A DNA stretch of 24,507 nucleotides from Bacillota bacterium (GTDB taxonomy: Bacteria; Bacillota; Clostridia; Peptostreptococcales; Anaerovoracaceae): the NCBI GenBank assembly GCA_016302925.1, contig JAEDMR010000006.1, positions 1 through 24,507 on the forward strand. Direction: 5' to 3'. Made by a program: the position numbers and the translations under genes. The notes under the pieces are model-generated. The model was not told the DNA's origin. It did no database searches and worked only from the letters and a program-made list of their open reading frames with translations. Below are positions 1 through 8,285 of this stretch, in pieces; the stretch's first letter is position 1, and every line of letters begins with the position of its first letter.

Positions 1-360
1 CATGGCTTCTTTTCGCAGAAGGGCGTCTTCCGGCGTCCGCAGGTCGGCCAGATCCGTCATTTCCGCCGCATCCTTTTCTTCTCCCGCCGTCATTTCGTAT
101 TTCCGGTTCTGCACGAAGTTCAGCGCGGCGTTTCGTGCCAGCCGGGTCAGCCAGGAAGTCAGGGTTCCCCTGGAAGGATCATATTTGTCATAGTTTTTCA
201 GCAGGATCTCACAGATCACACTGAAGCAGTCATCGGCCCGGTGCTCATCCCCTGTAATGGGCCGGATGACATAGTAAAGAAGGCCTCTGTGCAGGCGGAT
301 CACTTCCTCCACCGGCAGACGCGTCATGCTGGTTTCTGATGTTTTTTCCCTTTCCGCCAT
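1..360 (-). CDS. RNA polymerase sigma factor, ECF/sigma-70 family (3' end outside window)
   Basis: The reading frame is open from ATG at 360 down to base 1, giving the first 120 residues of a protein that continues beyond the window. A strong AGGAGG site sits about 7 bases upstream of this ATG and fixes the start. Residues 20-85 resemble sigma region 2: a helix with RLHRGLLYYVIRP, then DDCFSVICEILL and a stretch with LTSWLTRLARNAALNFV, the usual core-binding and -10 recognition segment of small sigma factors. Region 4 would lie outside the window, so the subgroup and any anti-sigma partner cannot be judged. The family redirects RNA polymerase to specific promoters. Family assignment is good; regulon and physiological role are unknown. 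Confidence 0.8.
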   Translation of the reverse strand, partial: MAEREKTSETSMTRLPVEEVIRLHRGLLYYVIRPITGDEHRADDCFSVICEILLKNYDKYDPSRGTLTSWLTRLARNAALNFVQNRKYEMTAGEEKDAAEMTDLADLRTPEDALLRKEAM

Positions 361-465
361 CCGAGTGCCTCCTTTCCTTCCCTCTTTTCTTTCCTGAAAT
401 TACCCCTTTGTACCATGATACAGATCCACGCAGAAAAACCCACGCCATTTTCCTGCAGTACCTAT

Positions 466-500
466 AAAAAAATGCAGCATGGGATGCATGCCGCATTTTT
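466..500 (-). terminator. Intrinsic terminator after DAHP synthase gene
   Basis: The stem ATGCGGCATG pairs with CATGCTGCAT (one G-U pair) around a short loop. On the minus strand it is followed by seven T. It begins about seven bases after the DAHP synthase stop codon. An A/T run on the other flank means it could also work in the other direction. Confidence 0.8.
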
Positions 501-506
501 CTTTTC

Positions 507-1541
507 TTATACGCTTTCTGCGATATCGTAGATCAGTCTTTCGGATTTTTCCCAGCCCAGACACGGGTCGGTTATGGACTTGCCGTAAGTACCTTCTCCG
601 ATCTTCTGCGCGCCGTCCTCGATGTAGGACTCGATCATCAGCCCTTTGACCATGACGCGGATATCCTCGCTGTAGCGGCGGGAGTCCATGACCTCGTGGG
701 CAATACGGATCTGTTCCAGATACTTCTTACCGGAATTATTGTGGTTGGTATCCACGATAACTGCCATGTTCTCCAGATGCTGCTCCGTGTACAGATTATA
801 CAGCAGACGCAGATCTTCATAATGATAATTCGGCAGATTCTGTCCGTGCTTATTGACAGAGCCCCGAAGAATGGCGTGGGCCAGAGGATTTCCCTGGGTC
901 TTCACTTCCCAGCCTCTGTAGATAAACTTATGCGGTACCTGTGCTGCGATGATGGAATTCAGCATGACAGACATGCCGCCGCTGGTCGGATTCTTCATAC
1001 CCACAGGAACGCTCATGCCGCTGGCCGTCAGCCGGTGCTGCTGGTTCTCCACAGAACGGGCACCCACTGCCACATAAGCCAGAAGGTCCGACAGGTACTT
1101 GTAGTTTTCCGGATACAGCATCTCATCGGCGCAAGTCAGGCCCGTGGCATCAATGGCCCGGGTATGAAGCCGGCGAATAGCAATCAGACCTTCCAGCAGG
1201 TCTTCTTCCTTCTCAGGATCCGGTTGGTGAACCATGCCCATATAGCCCTGCCCGGTGGTTCTCGGCTTATTGGTATAGATTCTCGGAATGAGGATCAGAC
1301 GATCCTTCACCTTCTCCTGAACCTTCGCCAGGCGGCTGATGTAGTCCATGACAGAATCTTCATTATCCGCAGAGCACGGACCGATAATCAGCAGGAATTT
1401 ATCGCTTTCGCCCTTAAAAACCTTCGCGATCTCCTCGTCCCGCTCCAGTTTGATTTTCGTGACAGATTTCGTCAGTGGGTACCGTTCCTTGATTTCCATA
1501 GGAATCGGCAGTTTTCTGATGAATGTGCTTCTTTCTTCCAT
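507..1541 (-). CDS. aroF: 3-deoxy-7-phosphoheptulonate synthase (DAHP synthase, class I)
   Basis: This enzyme condenses phosphoenolpyruvate with erythrose 4-phosphate, the first step of the shikimate pathway to aromatic amino acids. It is cytosolic. The 344 residues match the length of the AroF/AroG/AroH type. Visible family motifs are IGPCSADNEDS (metal-binding Cys, about residue 55), IPRIYTNKPRTTGQGYMG, SVENQQHR, GMKNPTSGG and DTNHNNSGKKY (metal-ligand His). The start is supported by AAGGAG about nine bases upstream. The gene has its own TTGACA/TAAAAT promoter inside the 3' end of the upstream gene and a terminator right after its stop. Which aromatic amino acid feeds back on the isozyme cannot be read from the sequence, so the letter in the gene symbol is conventional. 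Confidence 0.95.
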   Translation of the reverse strand: MEERSTFIRKLPIPMEIKERYPLTKSVTKIKLERDEEIAKVFKGESDKFLLIIGPCSADNEDSVMDYISRLAKVQEKVKDRLILIPRIYTNKPRTTGQGYMGMVHQPDPEKEEDLLEGLIAIRRLHTRAIDATGLTCADEMLYPENYKYLSDLLAYVAVGARSVENQQHRLTASGMSVPVGMKNPTSGGMSVMLNSIIAAQVPHKFIYRGWEVKTQGNPLAHAILRGSVNKHGQNLPNYHYEDLRLLYNLYTEQHLENMAVIVDTNHNNSGKKYLEQIRIAHEVMDSRRYSEDIRVMVKGLMIESYIEDGAQKIGEGTYGKSITDPCLGWEKSERLIYDIAESV

Positions 1542-1586
1542 TTTCTTTTGCTCCTTATTTCAAGCTTTACCTTTATGCACTAAATT

Positions 1587-2357
1587 TTATTTTACCTCAT
1601 TTTCGTCCCGCTTGTCAAAGGGTTTGCACCAGTAACGGCGTTTTCCTCTGGATTTTTTTCCGTACTCGATGGCTTCGGACGGACAGCCACAGATGCATGC
1701 CATGCACTGGGTACAGTTGTTTCCCCAGACCGGTTTTCCCTCTTTGATGCGGATGTTTCCCAGCGGACAGATTTCTTCGCAAAATCCGCACCCATTACAG
1801 TTTTCTTTTGCGTAATACGGCCCTGCCTTCACGAAGAGAGGATAAAAGCATGGATTGACAATTGCACTGAGAAGCTTCTGTCTGCCGCAGCGCTGTGTCA
1901 AGTCCCTGCCTGCCTGCAGATCTTCGATGATTTCCTGCAGCCTCTGGTCTGCTTCTTTCATGATACTCTGTTCTTCTTTTTCATCCGGTGCTTTGAACAG
2001 TGTAATATAGTTTTCCGGCATGACCAGATCCGCCATGCCGCGGTAAACAAGCCCTTTTTCCTCACATAATTCTTTCGCATAGGCTCCGGCATTGCCGATG
2101 CTGTCACCGCAGGTCAGCACAAACCGAACTTCGCGGTTTCCATGGAAGGTGCTGCGTCGAATGAATTCCTCCACAACCTTTGGAAGCCGCCATGCATAGG
2201 TCGGTGCAGCGATGAGCCACGGCGATTCTGAAGTCAGTTCCGGATACTCTCCTTTTTTCATATATTCGTTGATGGACACCGGTTCTTCTGCCAGTGCCCT
2301 GCTAATCGCCTCTGCCGCGTAATGACTGTTTCCTGTACCGGAAAAGTATAAAATCAT
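1587..2357 (-). CDS. EFR1 family flavodoxin/ferredoxin protein
   Basis: The 256-residue protein has a flavodoxin-like N-terminus, ILYFSGTGNSHYAAEAI, whose SGTGNS loop would bind the FMN phosphate. Two 4Fe-4S ferredoxin motifs lie near residues 187-200 (CNGCGFCEEICP) and 215-227 (CTQCMACICGCP). It is presumably a cytosolic electron carrier; the partner is not evident. I chose ATG 2357 over a start 25 codons upstream because AGGAGGT precedes it closely and the flavodoxin motif begins at once. The ATG overlaps the stop of the MATE gene by four bases (ATGA), suggesting translational coupling. The DAHP synthase promoter is embedded in the 3' end of this gene. Confidence 0.88.
   Translation of the reverse strand: MILYFSGTGNSHYAAEAISRALAEEPVSINEYMKKGEYPELTSESPWLIAAPTYAWRLPKVVEEFIRRSTFHGNREVRFVLTCGDSIGNAGAYAKELCEEKGLVYRGMADLVMPENYITLFKAPDEKEEQSIMKEADQRLQEIIEDLQAGRDLTQRCGRQKLLSAIVNPCFYPLFVKAGPYYAKENCNGCGFCEEICPLGNIRIKEGKPVWGNNCTQCMACICGCPSEAIEYGKKSRGKRRYWCKPFDKRDENEVK
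1589..1618 (-). promoter_or_regulatory. Promoter of the DAHP synthase gene
   Basis: On the minus strand a perfect -35 TTGACA (1613-1618) is followed after 18 bases by -10 TAAAAT (1589-1594). This predicts a transcript start near 1582, about 40 bases before the ATG. The -35 element and spacer lie within the last codons of the EFR1 gene. No leader structure such as a T-box fits in the short gap. Confidence 0.65.
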
Positions 2358-3739
2358 TTCGTAACCTCCTGAGAATCTGATTTGCCCTGCATATCCGACA
2401 TGGCCTGACGGAACTGTTTTGCGAAGAGACATACGGTGGCAGAAACCGCCAGCAGGTCCGCTGCCGGCTCTGCCAGAAAGACGGCGAACGCCTTATCCGC
2501 AAAGAAGTGCGGCAGAATATAAATGAGCGGAATCAGCAGCAGAATCTTCCTGAGGCAGGCCAGGAAAAATGAGGTCTTCGCATTGCCGATGGCGACGAAG
2601 GTCTGCTGACAGGCAATCTGAATTCCCATGAGGAACAGCAGGCCGCAGTAAATGCGCAGCATGCGAGCCGCATAGTCAATGAGTTGCGGATTTCCGCTGT
2701 TAAACAGGCGAACAAACACTTCAGGGAAAGCCATGGTCAGCACCCAGACGGTCACCGAATAAATCACACAGGTCCGCAGCAGCAGGCGGAAGGATGCACG
2801 AACCCGATCTGCATTACCTGCCCCGTAATTGAAGCTGGTGATTGGCTGTGCGCCCTGGGTCAGTCCGGAAAGCGGCAGCATACAGAACTGCATCAGCGTA
2901 GAAAGAACGGTCATACTGCCGACAGCGATATCTCCGCCGTATTTCAAAAGCGAAGTATTAAAGCAAACGGACAGGATACTTTCTGTAAACTGCATGATAA
3001 AGGGCGATGCTCCCAGCGCCAGGCACGGCAGCAGAATTTTCGCACATGGACGAAGATACCGTTTCTGAATACGGAGCTGGGTTTTCTTACCTGACAGGAA
3101 GAAGAGAATCCATGCCGCCGAAACGCCCTGCGCCAGAACCGTGGCAATGGCTGCGCCGCGGACTCCCAGATCCAGCAGGAAGATGAAGATCGGGTCCAGG
3201 ATAATATTGATCACTGCGCCGATCACAACAGAAAGCATGCCGATTTTCGTAAATCCCTGGGCAGAGATGAAGGCGTTCATACCCAATGCAATCTGTACGA
3301 AAACAGTACCCAGCAGATAAATATTTAAATACTGCAGTGCCGGACCTACGGTGTTTTCGCTGGCACCGAAAGCCAGCAGCAGATTTTCGCCGAATACAGC
3401 CAGAGCTGCTGTCAGCACTGCGCTCATAAGCAGCAGCATAGTAAAGCAGTTTCCCAGAGTTTTTTCAGCGTTTTCCTGCTCCCGCTTTCCCATGAGGATG
3501 GATGCCCGCGGCGCACCGCCCATACCGATGAGCCCGGCGAAGGCAGAAACTGCCATAATGACAGGCATGCATACGCCCAGTCCGGTCAGTGCCAGACCGG
3601 TGGGATCATAATGTCCGATGTAGATCCTGTCTACCATGTTATATAAAAGATTGATAATCTGTGCCACCACTGCAGGCATGGCCAGTTTCCGAAACAGTTT
3701 CCCCACCGGTTCTGTTCCGAGAAAGTTTCTGTTTTCCAT
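2354..3739 (-). CDS. MATE family efflux transporter
   Basis: The 461-residue integral membrane protein is full length for the MATE (multidrug and toxin extrusion) family, with about twelve hydrophobic segments. Family-like stretches include FRKLAMPAVVAQIINLLYNMVDRIYIGH near the N-terminus, GMNAFISAQGFTKIGMLSVV in the middle, and GLTQGAQPITSFNYGAGN after it. The family exports cationic drugs, dyes or metabolites using a Na+ or H+ gradient; the substrate here is unknown. A possible extended -10 (TGCTATACT, 3782-3790) lies about 45 bases upstream, but the ribosome binding site is weak. It is coupled to the EFR1 gene by an ATGA overlap, so the two are probably one transcript. Contrast with the second, eroded MATE gene at 20492-21196. 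Confidence 0.93.
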   Translation of the reverse strand: MENRNFLGTEPVGKLFRKLAMPAVVAQIINLLYNMVDRIYIGHYDPTGLALTGLGVCMPVIMAVSAFAGLIGMGGAPRASILMGKREQENAEKTLGNCFTMLLLMSAVLTAALAVFGENLLLAFGASENTVGPALQYLNIYLLGTVFVQIALGMNAFISAQGFTKIGMLSVVIGAVINIILDPIFIFLLDLGVRGAAIATVLAQGVSAAWILFFLSGKKTQLRIQKRYLRPCAKILLPCLALGASPFIMQFTESILSVCFNTSLLKYGGDIAVGSMTVLSTLMQFCMLPLSGLTQGAQPITSFNYGAGNADRVRASFRLLLRTCVIYSVTVWVLTMAFPEVFVRLFNSGNPQLIDYAARMLRIYCGLLFLMGIQIACQQTFVAIGNAKTSFFLACLRKILLLIPLIYILPHFFADKAFAVFLAEPAADLLAVSATVCLFAKQFRQAMSDMQGKSDSQEVTK

Positions 3740-3820
3740 TTCTATACATCAGCCTCTTTTCGAAAAATATGCGTAATTGTCAGTATAGCACAACTTCTGC
3801 GGTTTGAATATAGACAATAT

Positions 3821-3853
3821 GAAAAAACTGTCCCGTTTTCGCCGCGGGACAGT
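3821..3853 (-). terminator. Intrinsic terminator after the aminotransferase gene
   Basis: On the minus strand ACTGTCCCG (3845-3853) pairs perfectly with CGGGACAGT (3827-3835) around a nine-base loop, followed by a six-T run. It lies about 33 bases beyond the aminotransferase stop and separates that operon from the MATE gene. Confidence 0.9.
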
Positions 3854-3885
3854 CAGATTCTTTGCTGTCAGTTGTTTTCTTCAGG

Positions 3886-5022
3886 TTATATCTGCAGGTT
3901 CTTCCGGAAGGCGTCGGCCATATCGCATTTTACAGCGATTCCTTTCTTTTCCAGCGTGCCCTGCAGCGCTTTCAGCGTCGCCTCCACCTTGTCTTCATAG
4001 GCATTTTCCCCCATATGTCCGATGCGGACCACGATACCCGCCAGCATATCGAAACAGCCGGAGAGCATGATGTTATAATCTTTCAGCATGCCGTCCAGAA
4101 TGTCGTGATCCGTAATACCTTCCGGTACCATAATGGCTGTCGCATTATTTGAAAATCCGTCTTTCAGATACAGTTCCAGTCCGCCTTCCTGCAATGCCGC
4201 CCTTGTTGCAGCCGCAATCCGTGCATGACGGTCATAAATTGTATCCTGCATTTCGAAATAATTATCCAGTGCAGCCCGCAATCCGCAGATGTCGCTGATC
4301 GGCATAGTATACGGGAACCACTGATTTTCGTAGTAATCCTTAAAGTTGAGGATGTTTGCGTAAAAAGCGGCAATCGGCGTCTTTCTGTTCTCCATGGCGG
4401 TAAAGGCGCGGTCGCTGACCCAGAGCATGGTCAGTCCCGGCGGGCAGGAAAGCGCTTTCTGTGAACCACCACAGAGGATGTCGATTTTGCTGTTGGAAAG
4501 ATCCAGCTTCTCTCCGAACAGGCCTGCCACAGAATCGGCCACGGTCATAATGCCGTAACGATCCAGCAGCTTGCTGATTTCTTCCACATCGTTGATAACG
4601 CCGCTTGGTGTATCCAAGTGAACCACGGTAGCATATTTGAAGTCACTGTCTTTTTCCAGAAACGATTCCAGCTCCTCCACTTTCACAGGACGTTGGTAAT
4701 CGGAAACGAAGGAAACCGGTTCCCCGCCGTATATCTTCACGAAGTCCGCGAACCCTTTACCGAATATACCGTTATCGATGACCAGCACCCGGTCACCGGG
4801 CTCCGTCAGAGAAGCACACGCTGCTTCCAGCCCCAGGATTCCTTCTCCGCCCAGGATCAGAGCTTTATTTTCTGTGTTCACCGCCTTCGAAAGCAAATCG
4901 CAGGTTTCTTTATAAAAGTCATAAAATGCAGGATCCAGATCCGGATTGGTACATTCCAGACTCCGGGCCATTCTCACGTTTTCTCTGACCTGTGTCGGTC
5001 CTGCTGTCATAATCTGATACAT
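3886..5022 (-). CDS. Class V PLP-dependent aminotransferase (alanine/serine-glyoxylate type)
   Basis: The 378-residue cytosolic protein has the fold-type I aminotransferase pattern: N-terminal MTAGPTQVRENV, the phosphate-binding segment LGGEGILGLEAA near residues 57-68, HLDTPSGV, a catalytic Asp in VADSVAGLFGE (about residue 163), and the PLP Schiff-base lysine in GGSQKALSCPPGL (about residue 189). The family includes alanine-glyoxylate and serine-glyoxylate (or serine-pyruvate) aminotransferases; the amino donor cannot be fixed from sequence. The start is supported by AGGAGGG seven bases upstream. It lies 19 bases after the ECF S-component gene and is probably co-transcribed with it. A strong terminator follows. 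Confidence 0.9.
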   Translation of the reverse strand: MYQIMTAGPTQVRENVRMARSLECTNPDLDPAFYDFYKETCDLLSKAVNTENKALILGGEGILGLEAACASLTEPGDRVLVIDNGIFGKGFADFVKIYGGEPVSFVSDYQRPVKVEELESFLEKDSDFKYATVVHLDTPSGVINDVEEISKLLDRYGIMTVADSVAGLFGEKLDLSNSKIDILCGGSQKALSCPPGLTMLWVSDRAFTAMENRKTPIAAFYANILNFKDYYENQWFPYTMPISDICGLRAALDNYFEMQDTIYDRHARIAAATRAALQEGGLELYLKDGFSNNATAIMVPEGITDHDILDGMLKDYNIMLSGCFDMLAGIVVRIGHMGENAYEDKVEATLKALQGTLEKKGIAVKCDMADAFRKNLQI

Positions 5023-5041
5023 ATCAAATCCCTCCTGTAGT

Positions 5042-5560
5042 CTACAGTGTCTTTACATATTTTCTCAGCTGCTGGATGAAGACCAGAACGATCACACCGG
5101 CAACAGCAACCTGTACGACATTCCCCGGAATGGACCCCAACGGTGCCGCCCAGTTGCCGTAAAGAATCACTTCTGCAAGATAATAGCCCACAATCTTGAT
5201 AACCAGTGCCAGCAGAATGGAAACTATATTGTTTACCATGATATTCTGAAACGGCTTCTTTTCAGCCATCAGGCCAACTACATATCCCATTGCGCCGACG
5301 ATGACGAAGGTAAACGGCGCCCATGCGGTCCATCCGCTGAACAGATCAAACAGCCCCATGCCGAAAGCACCTGCCAGTGCACCGGTTCTCCGGCCATACA
5401 ACATGGCTCCCACAAACAGAGGCACATTTCCCAGGTGGATCAGGCCGCCGCTTCCAATCAGAGGAAGGCGGATATTAATCAGCCAGGTCGCCACATAGGT
5501 CAGTGCGATGAATAATGCTGTGATAACGAGTTCATAGGTTTTATTTCTTGTATGTTCCAT
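5042..5560 (-). CDS. ECF transporter S component (DUF1393/riboflavin-type family)
   Basis: This 172-residue membrane protein has five or six hydrophobic segments. It shows the pattern of energy-coupling-factor S components, notably IRLPLIGSGGLIHLGNVP near residues 25-42, FVGAMLYGRRTGALAGAFGMGLFD, and FVIVGAMGYVVGLMAEKK. S components bind a vitamin or its precursor in the membrane and use a shared EcfA/EcfA'/EcfT module, which is not encoded here. The sequence resembles the family annotated for riboflavin-like substrates (PF07155), but the substrate is not proven. I chose ATG 5560 because GGAAGTGG precedes it and the membrane part follows; a longer frame back to 5641 begins with AT-rich codons. 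No riboswitch is evident in the short upstream region. Confidence 0.82.
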   Translation of the reverse strand: MEHTRNKTYELVITALFIALTYVATWLINIRLPLIGSGGLIHLGNVPLFVGAMLYGRRTGALAGAFGMGLFDLFSGWTAWAPFTFVIVGAMGYVVGLMAEKKPFQNIMVNNIVSILLALVIKIVGYYLAEVILYGNWAAPLGSIPGNVVQVAVAGVIVLVFIQQLRKYVKTL

Positions 5561-5720
5561 AATTGTCCACTTCCGTTCTTTTGATTTTATTTTGTCAACA
5601 GTTATATCATACACCAGAAGTGAATTCATTAAAATAAGCAATTTTATATTTTTTTATATATACAGTTTATTGTATTGCAGCTCTTTTTTTCTAACTGTAC
5701 CCTTCAATACGTGAAAGAAC

Positions 5721-5751
5721 AAAAAAACACCACCGGCCCGCGGCAGGTGGC
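5721..5751 (-). terminator. Probable terminator after the cold-shock gene
   Basis: On the minus strand a GC-rich hairpin with CCACC pairing to GGTGG is followed by TGTTTTTTTG. It lies about 60 bases downstream of the cold-shock stop codon. Its inner part pairs imperfectly. Confidence 0.6.
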
Positions 5752-5811
5752 ATTTTCTGAATCCATGTACGCTTTTCAATCTCTGTCTGCAGTTATGTCT
5801 GACGATGGTGC

Positions 5812-6024
5812 CTAGAGGACAGTTACATTTACTGCTCTTAGCTTGTCAGCATTCTTTGGATCCTGTTCTACGTCAAAGGAAACATTCTGTCCTTCTGTAA
5901 GAGTCTTGTAACCTTCTGCATTGATGGCAGAGAAGTGTACAAACAGGTCGCTTCCGTTTGCTTCATCCGTGATGAAGCCGTAGCCTTTTTCAGCATTAAA
6001 CCATTTCACTGTACCAGTACTCAT
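5812..6024 (-). CDS. Cold-shock protein, CspA family
   Basis: The 70-residue single OB-fold protein is the exact size of the family and begins MSTGTVKWFNAEKGYGFI. RNP1 (KGYGFI, residues 13-18) and RNP2 (LFVHFSAI, about residues 27-34) carry the aromatic residues that stack on RNA or single-stranded DNA. These proteins act as RNA chaperones in the cytosol. GGAGGT lies eight bases before the ATG. The gene appears monocistronic, with a promoter at 6170-6198, a leader of about 140 bases, and a terminator at 5721-5751. A long structured leader is typical of cold-inducible csp genes, but nothing here proves cold induction rather than constitutive expression. Confidence 0.95.
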   Translation of the reverse strand: MSTGTVKWFNAEKGYGFITDEANGSDLFVHFSAINAEGYKTLTEGQNVSFDVEQDPKNADKLRAVNVTVL

Positions 6025-6169
6025 ATTCAGGTACCTCCGTTTTTCAAAATTTGTACCCTAAGAATATACCCAAGAATGAAAGAAAAAAGCACCCGACCGC
6101 GTTTCAAATACCCAACAATGAAACACGCATCAGATGCACAATCCACGTCTATATCCTGAATACGTTCCT

Positions 6170-6198
6170 AGTATAACAGAAATTGTATGAAAAAGCAA
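6170..6198 (-). promoter_or_regulatory. Promoter of the cold-shock gene with long 5' leader
   Basis: On the minus strand TTGCTT (6193-6198) and TATACT (6170-6175) are separated by 17 bases. They place the transcript start near 6163 and leave a leader of about 139 bases (6025-6163). A second weak -10-like TATATT occurs nearer the gene, so an alternative shorter leader is possible. Confidence 0.55.
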
Positions 6199-6274
6199 GC
6201 AATATTATTGCGGAATCCGCTAAAAGTGTGCAAAAAAATACAAAATCATGCAAATGCACTTCTGTTACTGTATG

Positions 6275-6309
6275 AAAAAACCCTGAAATCGCTAAGAATT
6301 CAGGGTTTT
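6275..6309 (-). terminator. Intrinsic terminator after tRNA-Ala
   Basis: On the minus strand AAAACCCTGAA pairs with TTCAGGGTTTT around an eleven-base loop, running into T residues. It starts about ten bases beyond the tRNA 3' end. Confidence 0.85.
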
Positions 6310-6318
6310 CATTCAAAA

Positions 6319-6394
6319 TGGTGGAGCATAGGGGATTCGAACCCCTGACCCCCACACTGCCAGTGTGGTGCGCTCCCAGCTGCGCTAATGCCCC
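6319..6394 (-). tRNA. tRNA-Ala (anticodon GGC)
   Basis: The 76-base sequence folds as a complete cloverleaf with the CCA end encoded (6319-6321). The acceptor arm GGGGCAT pairs with ATGCTCC and contains the G3-U70 wobble pair that identifies alanine tRNAs. The anticodon stem CCACA/TGTGG encloses the loop CTGGCAG, giving anticodon GGC. The T arm has GGTTCGAATCC. The discriminator base is A. It is a single tRNA with its own terminator, and lies directly downstream of the decayed ABC operon. Confidence 0.97.
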
Positions 6395-6508
6395 ACATAG
6401 GATATGAAATATGGTTTCGAAAAACCACGAAACTATATTACCATACTTCGCGCAGCTTTGCACTATTTTTTTTCAGTTTTTTAAGTTTTTTTGAAGGAAC
6501 ATATCAGG

Positions 6509-7588
6509 TTATTCCTCGGATGCATCCTCCGTTTCCGATTCATTCTCTTCCTCAACGCTTTCCAGCGTATCCGGTGTCCTGCGGCCAGACCCAGATTCCG
6601 TCCTGTTTCTCCAATTGATAGCTTTCCTCTCCGTTTTCCCCTTCAAAGGTCCAGGATACAGAGTCCGCGTCTTCTGAAACAAAAGAGACAAGTGTTCTTC
6701 TACAACCATGCCCTCCACCGGTTCCACGCCATAATCCGACATCACGCCATACAGATTCGGCAGACTTTCACTGGTACAGTCCGTCATCGGCAGAAGCCGT
6801 CCTCCGTTTTTCAGATAGTTTCTCAGTATCTTCGCTTCGCTGGCGGACAGGTCTGCCGCAGGACCGTTGATGATCAGAAAATCACAGTCCGAAGGGATTT
6901 CTCCTTCTGTCAGAAGATTCAGCGAATTCACTATCATATTGGCCTGTTCCACGGCAGTTCCCAGTCCTGAATCCATTTCTGACTCTCCGTGACCCTCCAG
7001 GGCATATGCTGTGATCACTTCTCCCGACGTGACATACTGAATCGCAGAAGTCAGCGCCCCTTCGCCGTTAAAGGAAGTTGACTGAACGTAGCCTCCCGTG
7101 TCGGAATAGTTATATTCACTCTCATAGATGTCGTAATAATCCACATATCTGGACCGTTCTCCGCTTACCACCACCAGACTGTTGGTATTGGCGTCGGAAC
7201 CGGCATACTGATTTATGAAATTCGGATTTTCCACCGGATCGACCTGCTCTGTTTCTATATGGCCGGACAGATCTTTATAATTCTCAAGCAGATGCAGCAC
7301 CGTCCCATCCTCGCTTCCATCCTGCACAATATAGTAGATGGGCAGATCCTGTTCCAGTCCGCCGACAATCTCTTTCGTCTGATCCGAGATGGAATATACT
7401 CCTGTGGAGGTGGTATCCAGAGCCATGTATTTTTCCGGCAAAGCACGCACGCTCAGGTTCAGTACCAGAAGCAGGGCGATGACAACGGCGGTAGTTGCGG
7501 TGGTATAGGTACCCAGCCGGACATTCTTCTTCGATGCCAGCATTTTTATTTTTTTCGGCACTGTATTCCTATTTATTTTCCGCTTCAT
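6509..7588 (-). pseudogene. GldG-like ABC auxiliary protein fused by deletion to a DUF4340 fragment
   Basis: Residues 1-300 resemble GldG-family proteins of clostridial ABC-2 exporters: one N-terminal membrane segment (TATTAVVIALLLVLNLSV), then an extracytoplasmic part with DTTSTGVYSISDQTKEI, an EGHGESE turn and DFLIINGPAADLSASE. Full-length relatives have about 480 residues and a C-terminal membrane helix, which is absent here. After VVEEH (near 6693) the DNA in the next frame reads ADSVSWTFEGENG and then YQLEKQDGIWVWPQD. That resembles the start of DUF4340, normally encoded by the next gene in such operons. The GldG frame therefore crosses this fragment out of frame and ends in an acidic tail (EEENESETEDASEE). 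ATG 7588 overlaps the permease stop (TGATG). A deletion joining two neighbouring genes is the simplest explanation. Confidence 0.75.
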
Positions 7589-8285
7589 CAGCTCCACCTC
7601 CGTTTCTCCAGAGCTTGCACCGTAAGAAACAGGAACAAGATAATCGTGCTCAGATATAATACAATCCCCTTGATATCAAAAATTCCATACAGAAAGTTTT
7701 CCAGCGGTGTGAGCAGGCAGAGTGCGCTGACTATACTCCCCCCTGCCGGCAGGAAATCTACCAGGCTGGGTGACAGATAGTCAAGCAGCAGCACCACGAA
7801 GGTACCTCCCGCTGCAAATGGCTGGCTTTCTGTCAGTGTGGAAATGAATATGCCGATTGCAAGCAGAGAAGCCCCAAGCAGGAAGAATGCGAAAATGGTA
7901 GAATACACCGTTTTCATCTCCAGTTCTCCATACATGGAAAGCACCAGCGGATATGTGCTGAGTATTATCACAGGAACCAGAAACACAAGCAGCAGCGCCA
8001 GATATTTCCCTATTACGATCCGCAGCATACCGGTAGGCAGGGAATACAGCAGCTGGTCAGTTTTCTGCTTTTTTCCTCTGCAAAGGTCCGCATGGTCAGA
8101 ATCGGTACAATCAAAAGAAAAATAAATCCGATATTTCCAAGGACATATTCAAAATTGGAATATCCGCTCTGCAGGCAGATGGCCATAGTATAGATTCCTG
8201 CAAAAGGCAGCAGAACCGCTGCAAACGCATATCCTGTAAAAGAGTGATAATAAAACCTAAGCTCCCGTCTGAATATGGCTTTCAT
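7588..8285 (-). pseudogene. ABC-2 type permease (GldF-like), frameshifted
   Basis: The gene begins well: AGGAGGTG lies before ATG 8285, followed by MKAIFRRELRFYYHSFTGYAF and two hydrophobic segments. After MRTFAEEK the frame goes astray at a run of six A (8069-8074 on the plus strand) and stops near 8013. The other frame reads KQKTDQLLYSLPTGMLRIVIG, exactly what relatives have next, and continues to 7588 with EKRRWS at the end. Restoring one A gives a continuous protein of about 232 residues, somewhat short for the family, so part of the second half may also be missing. It overlaps the ATPase by 29 bases and touches the GldG start. Possible readings are a frameshift mutation, a base-calling error, or -1 slippage on the A run. 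Confidence 0.8.

Noticed and set aside
245..496. 83-codon minus-strand frame overlapping the sigma gene start and the terminator
   Set aside because: It crosses an intrinsic terminator and overlaps the sigma gene in another frame; no ribosome binding site and no protein-like pattern.
6149..6463. 104-codon minus-strand frame containing a QLGAHHTGSVGVRGSNPLCS stretch
   Set aside because: This is the translation of the tRNA-Ala gene and its flanks, a well-known false ORF type.
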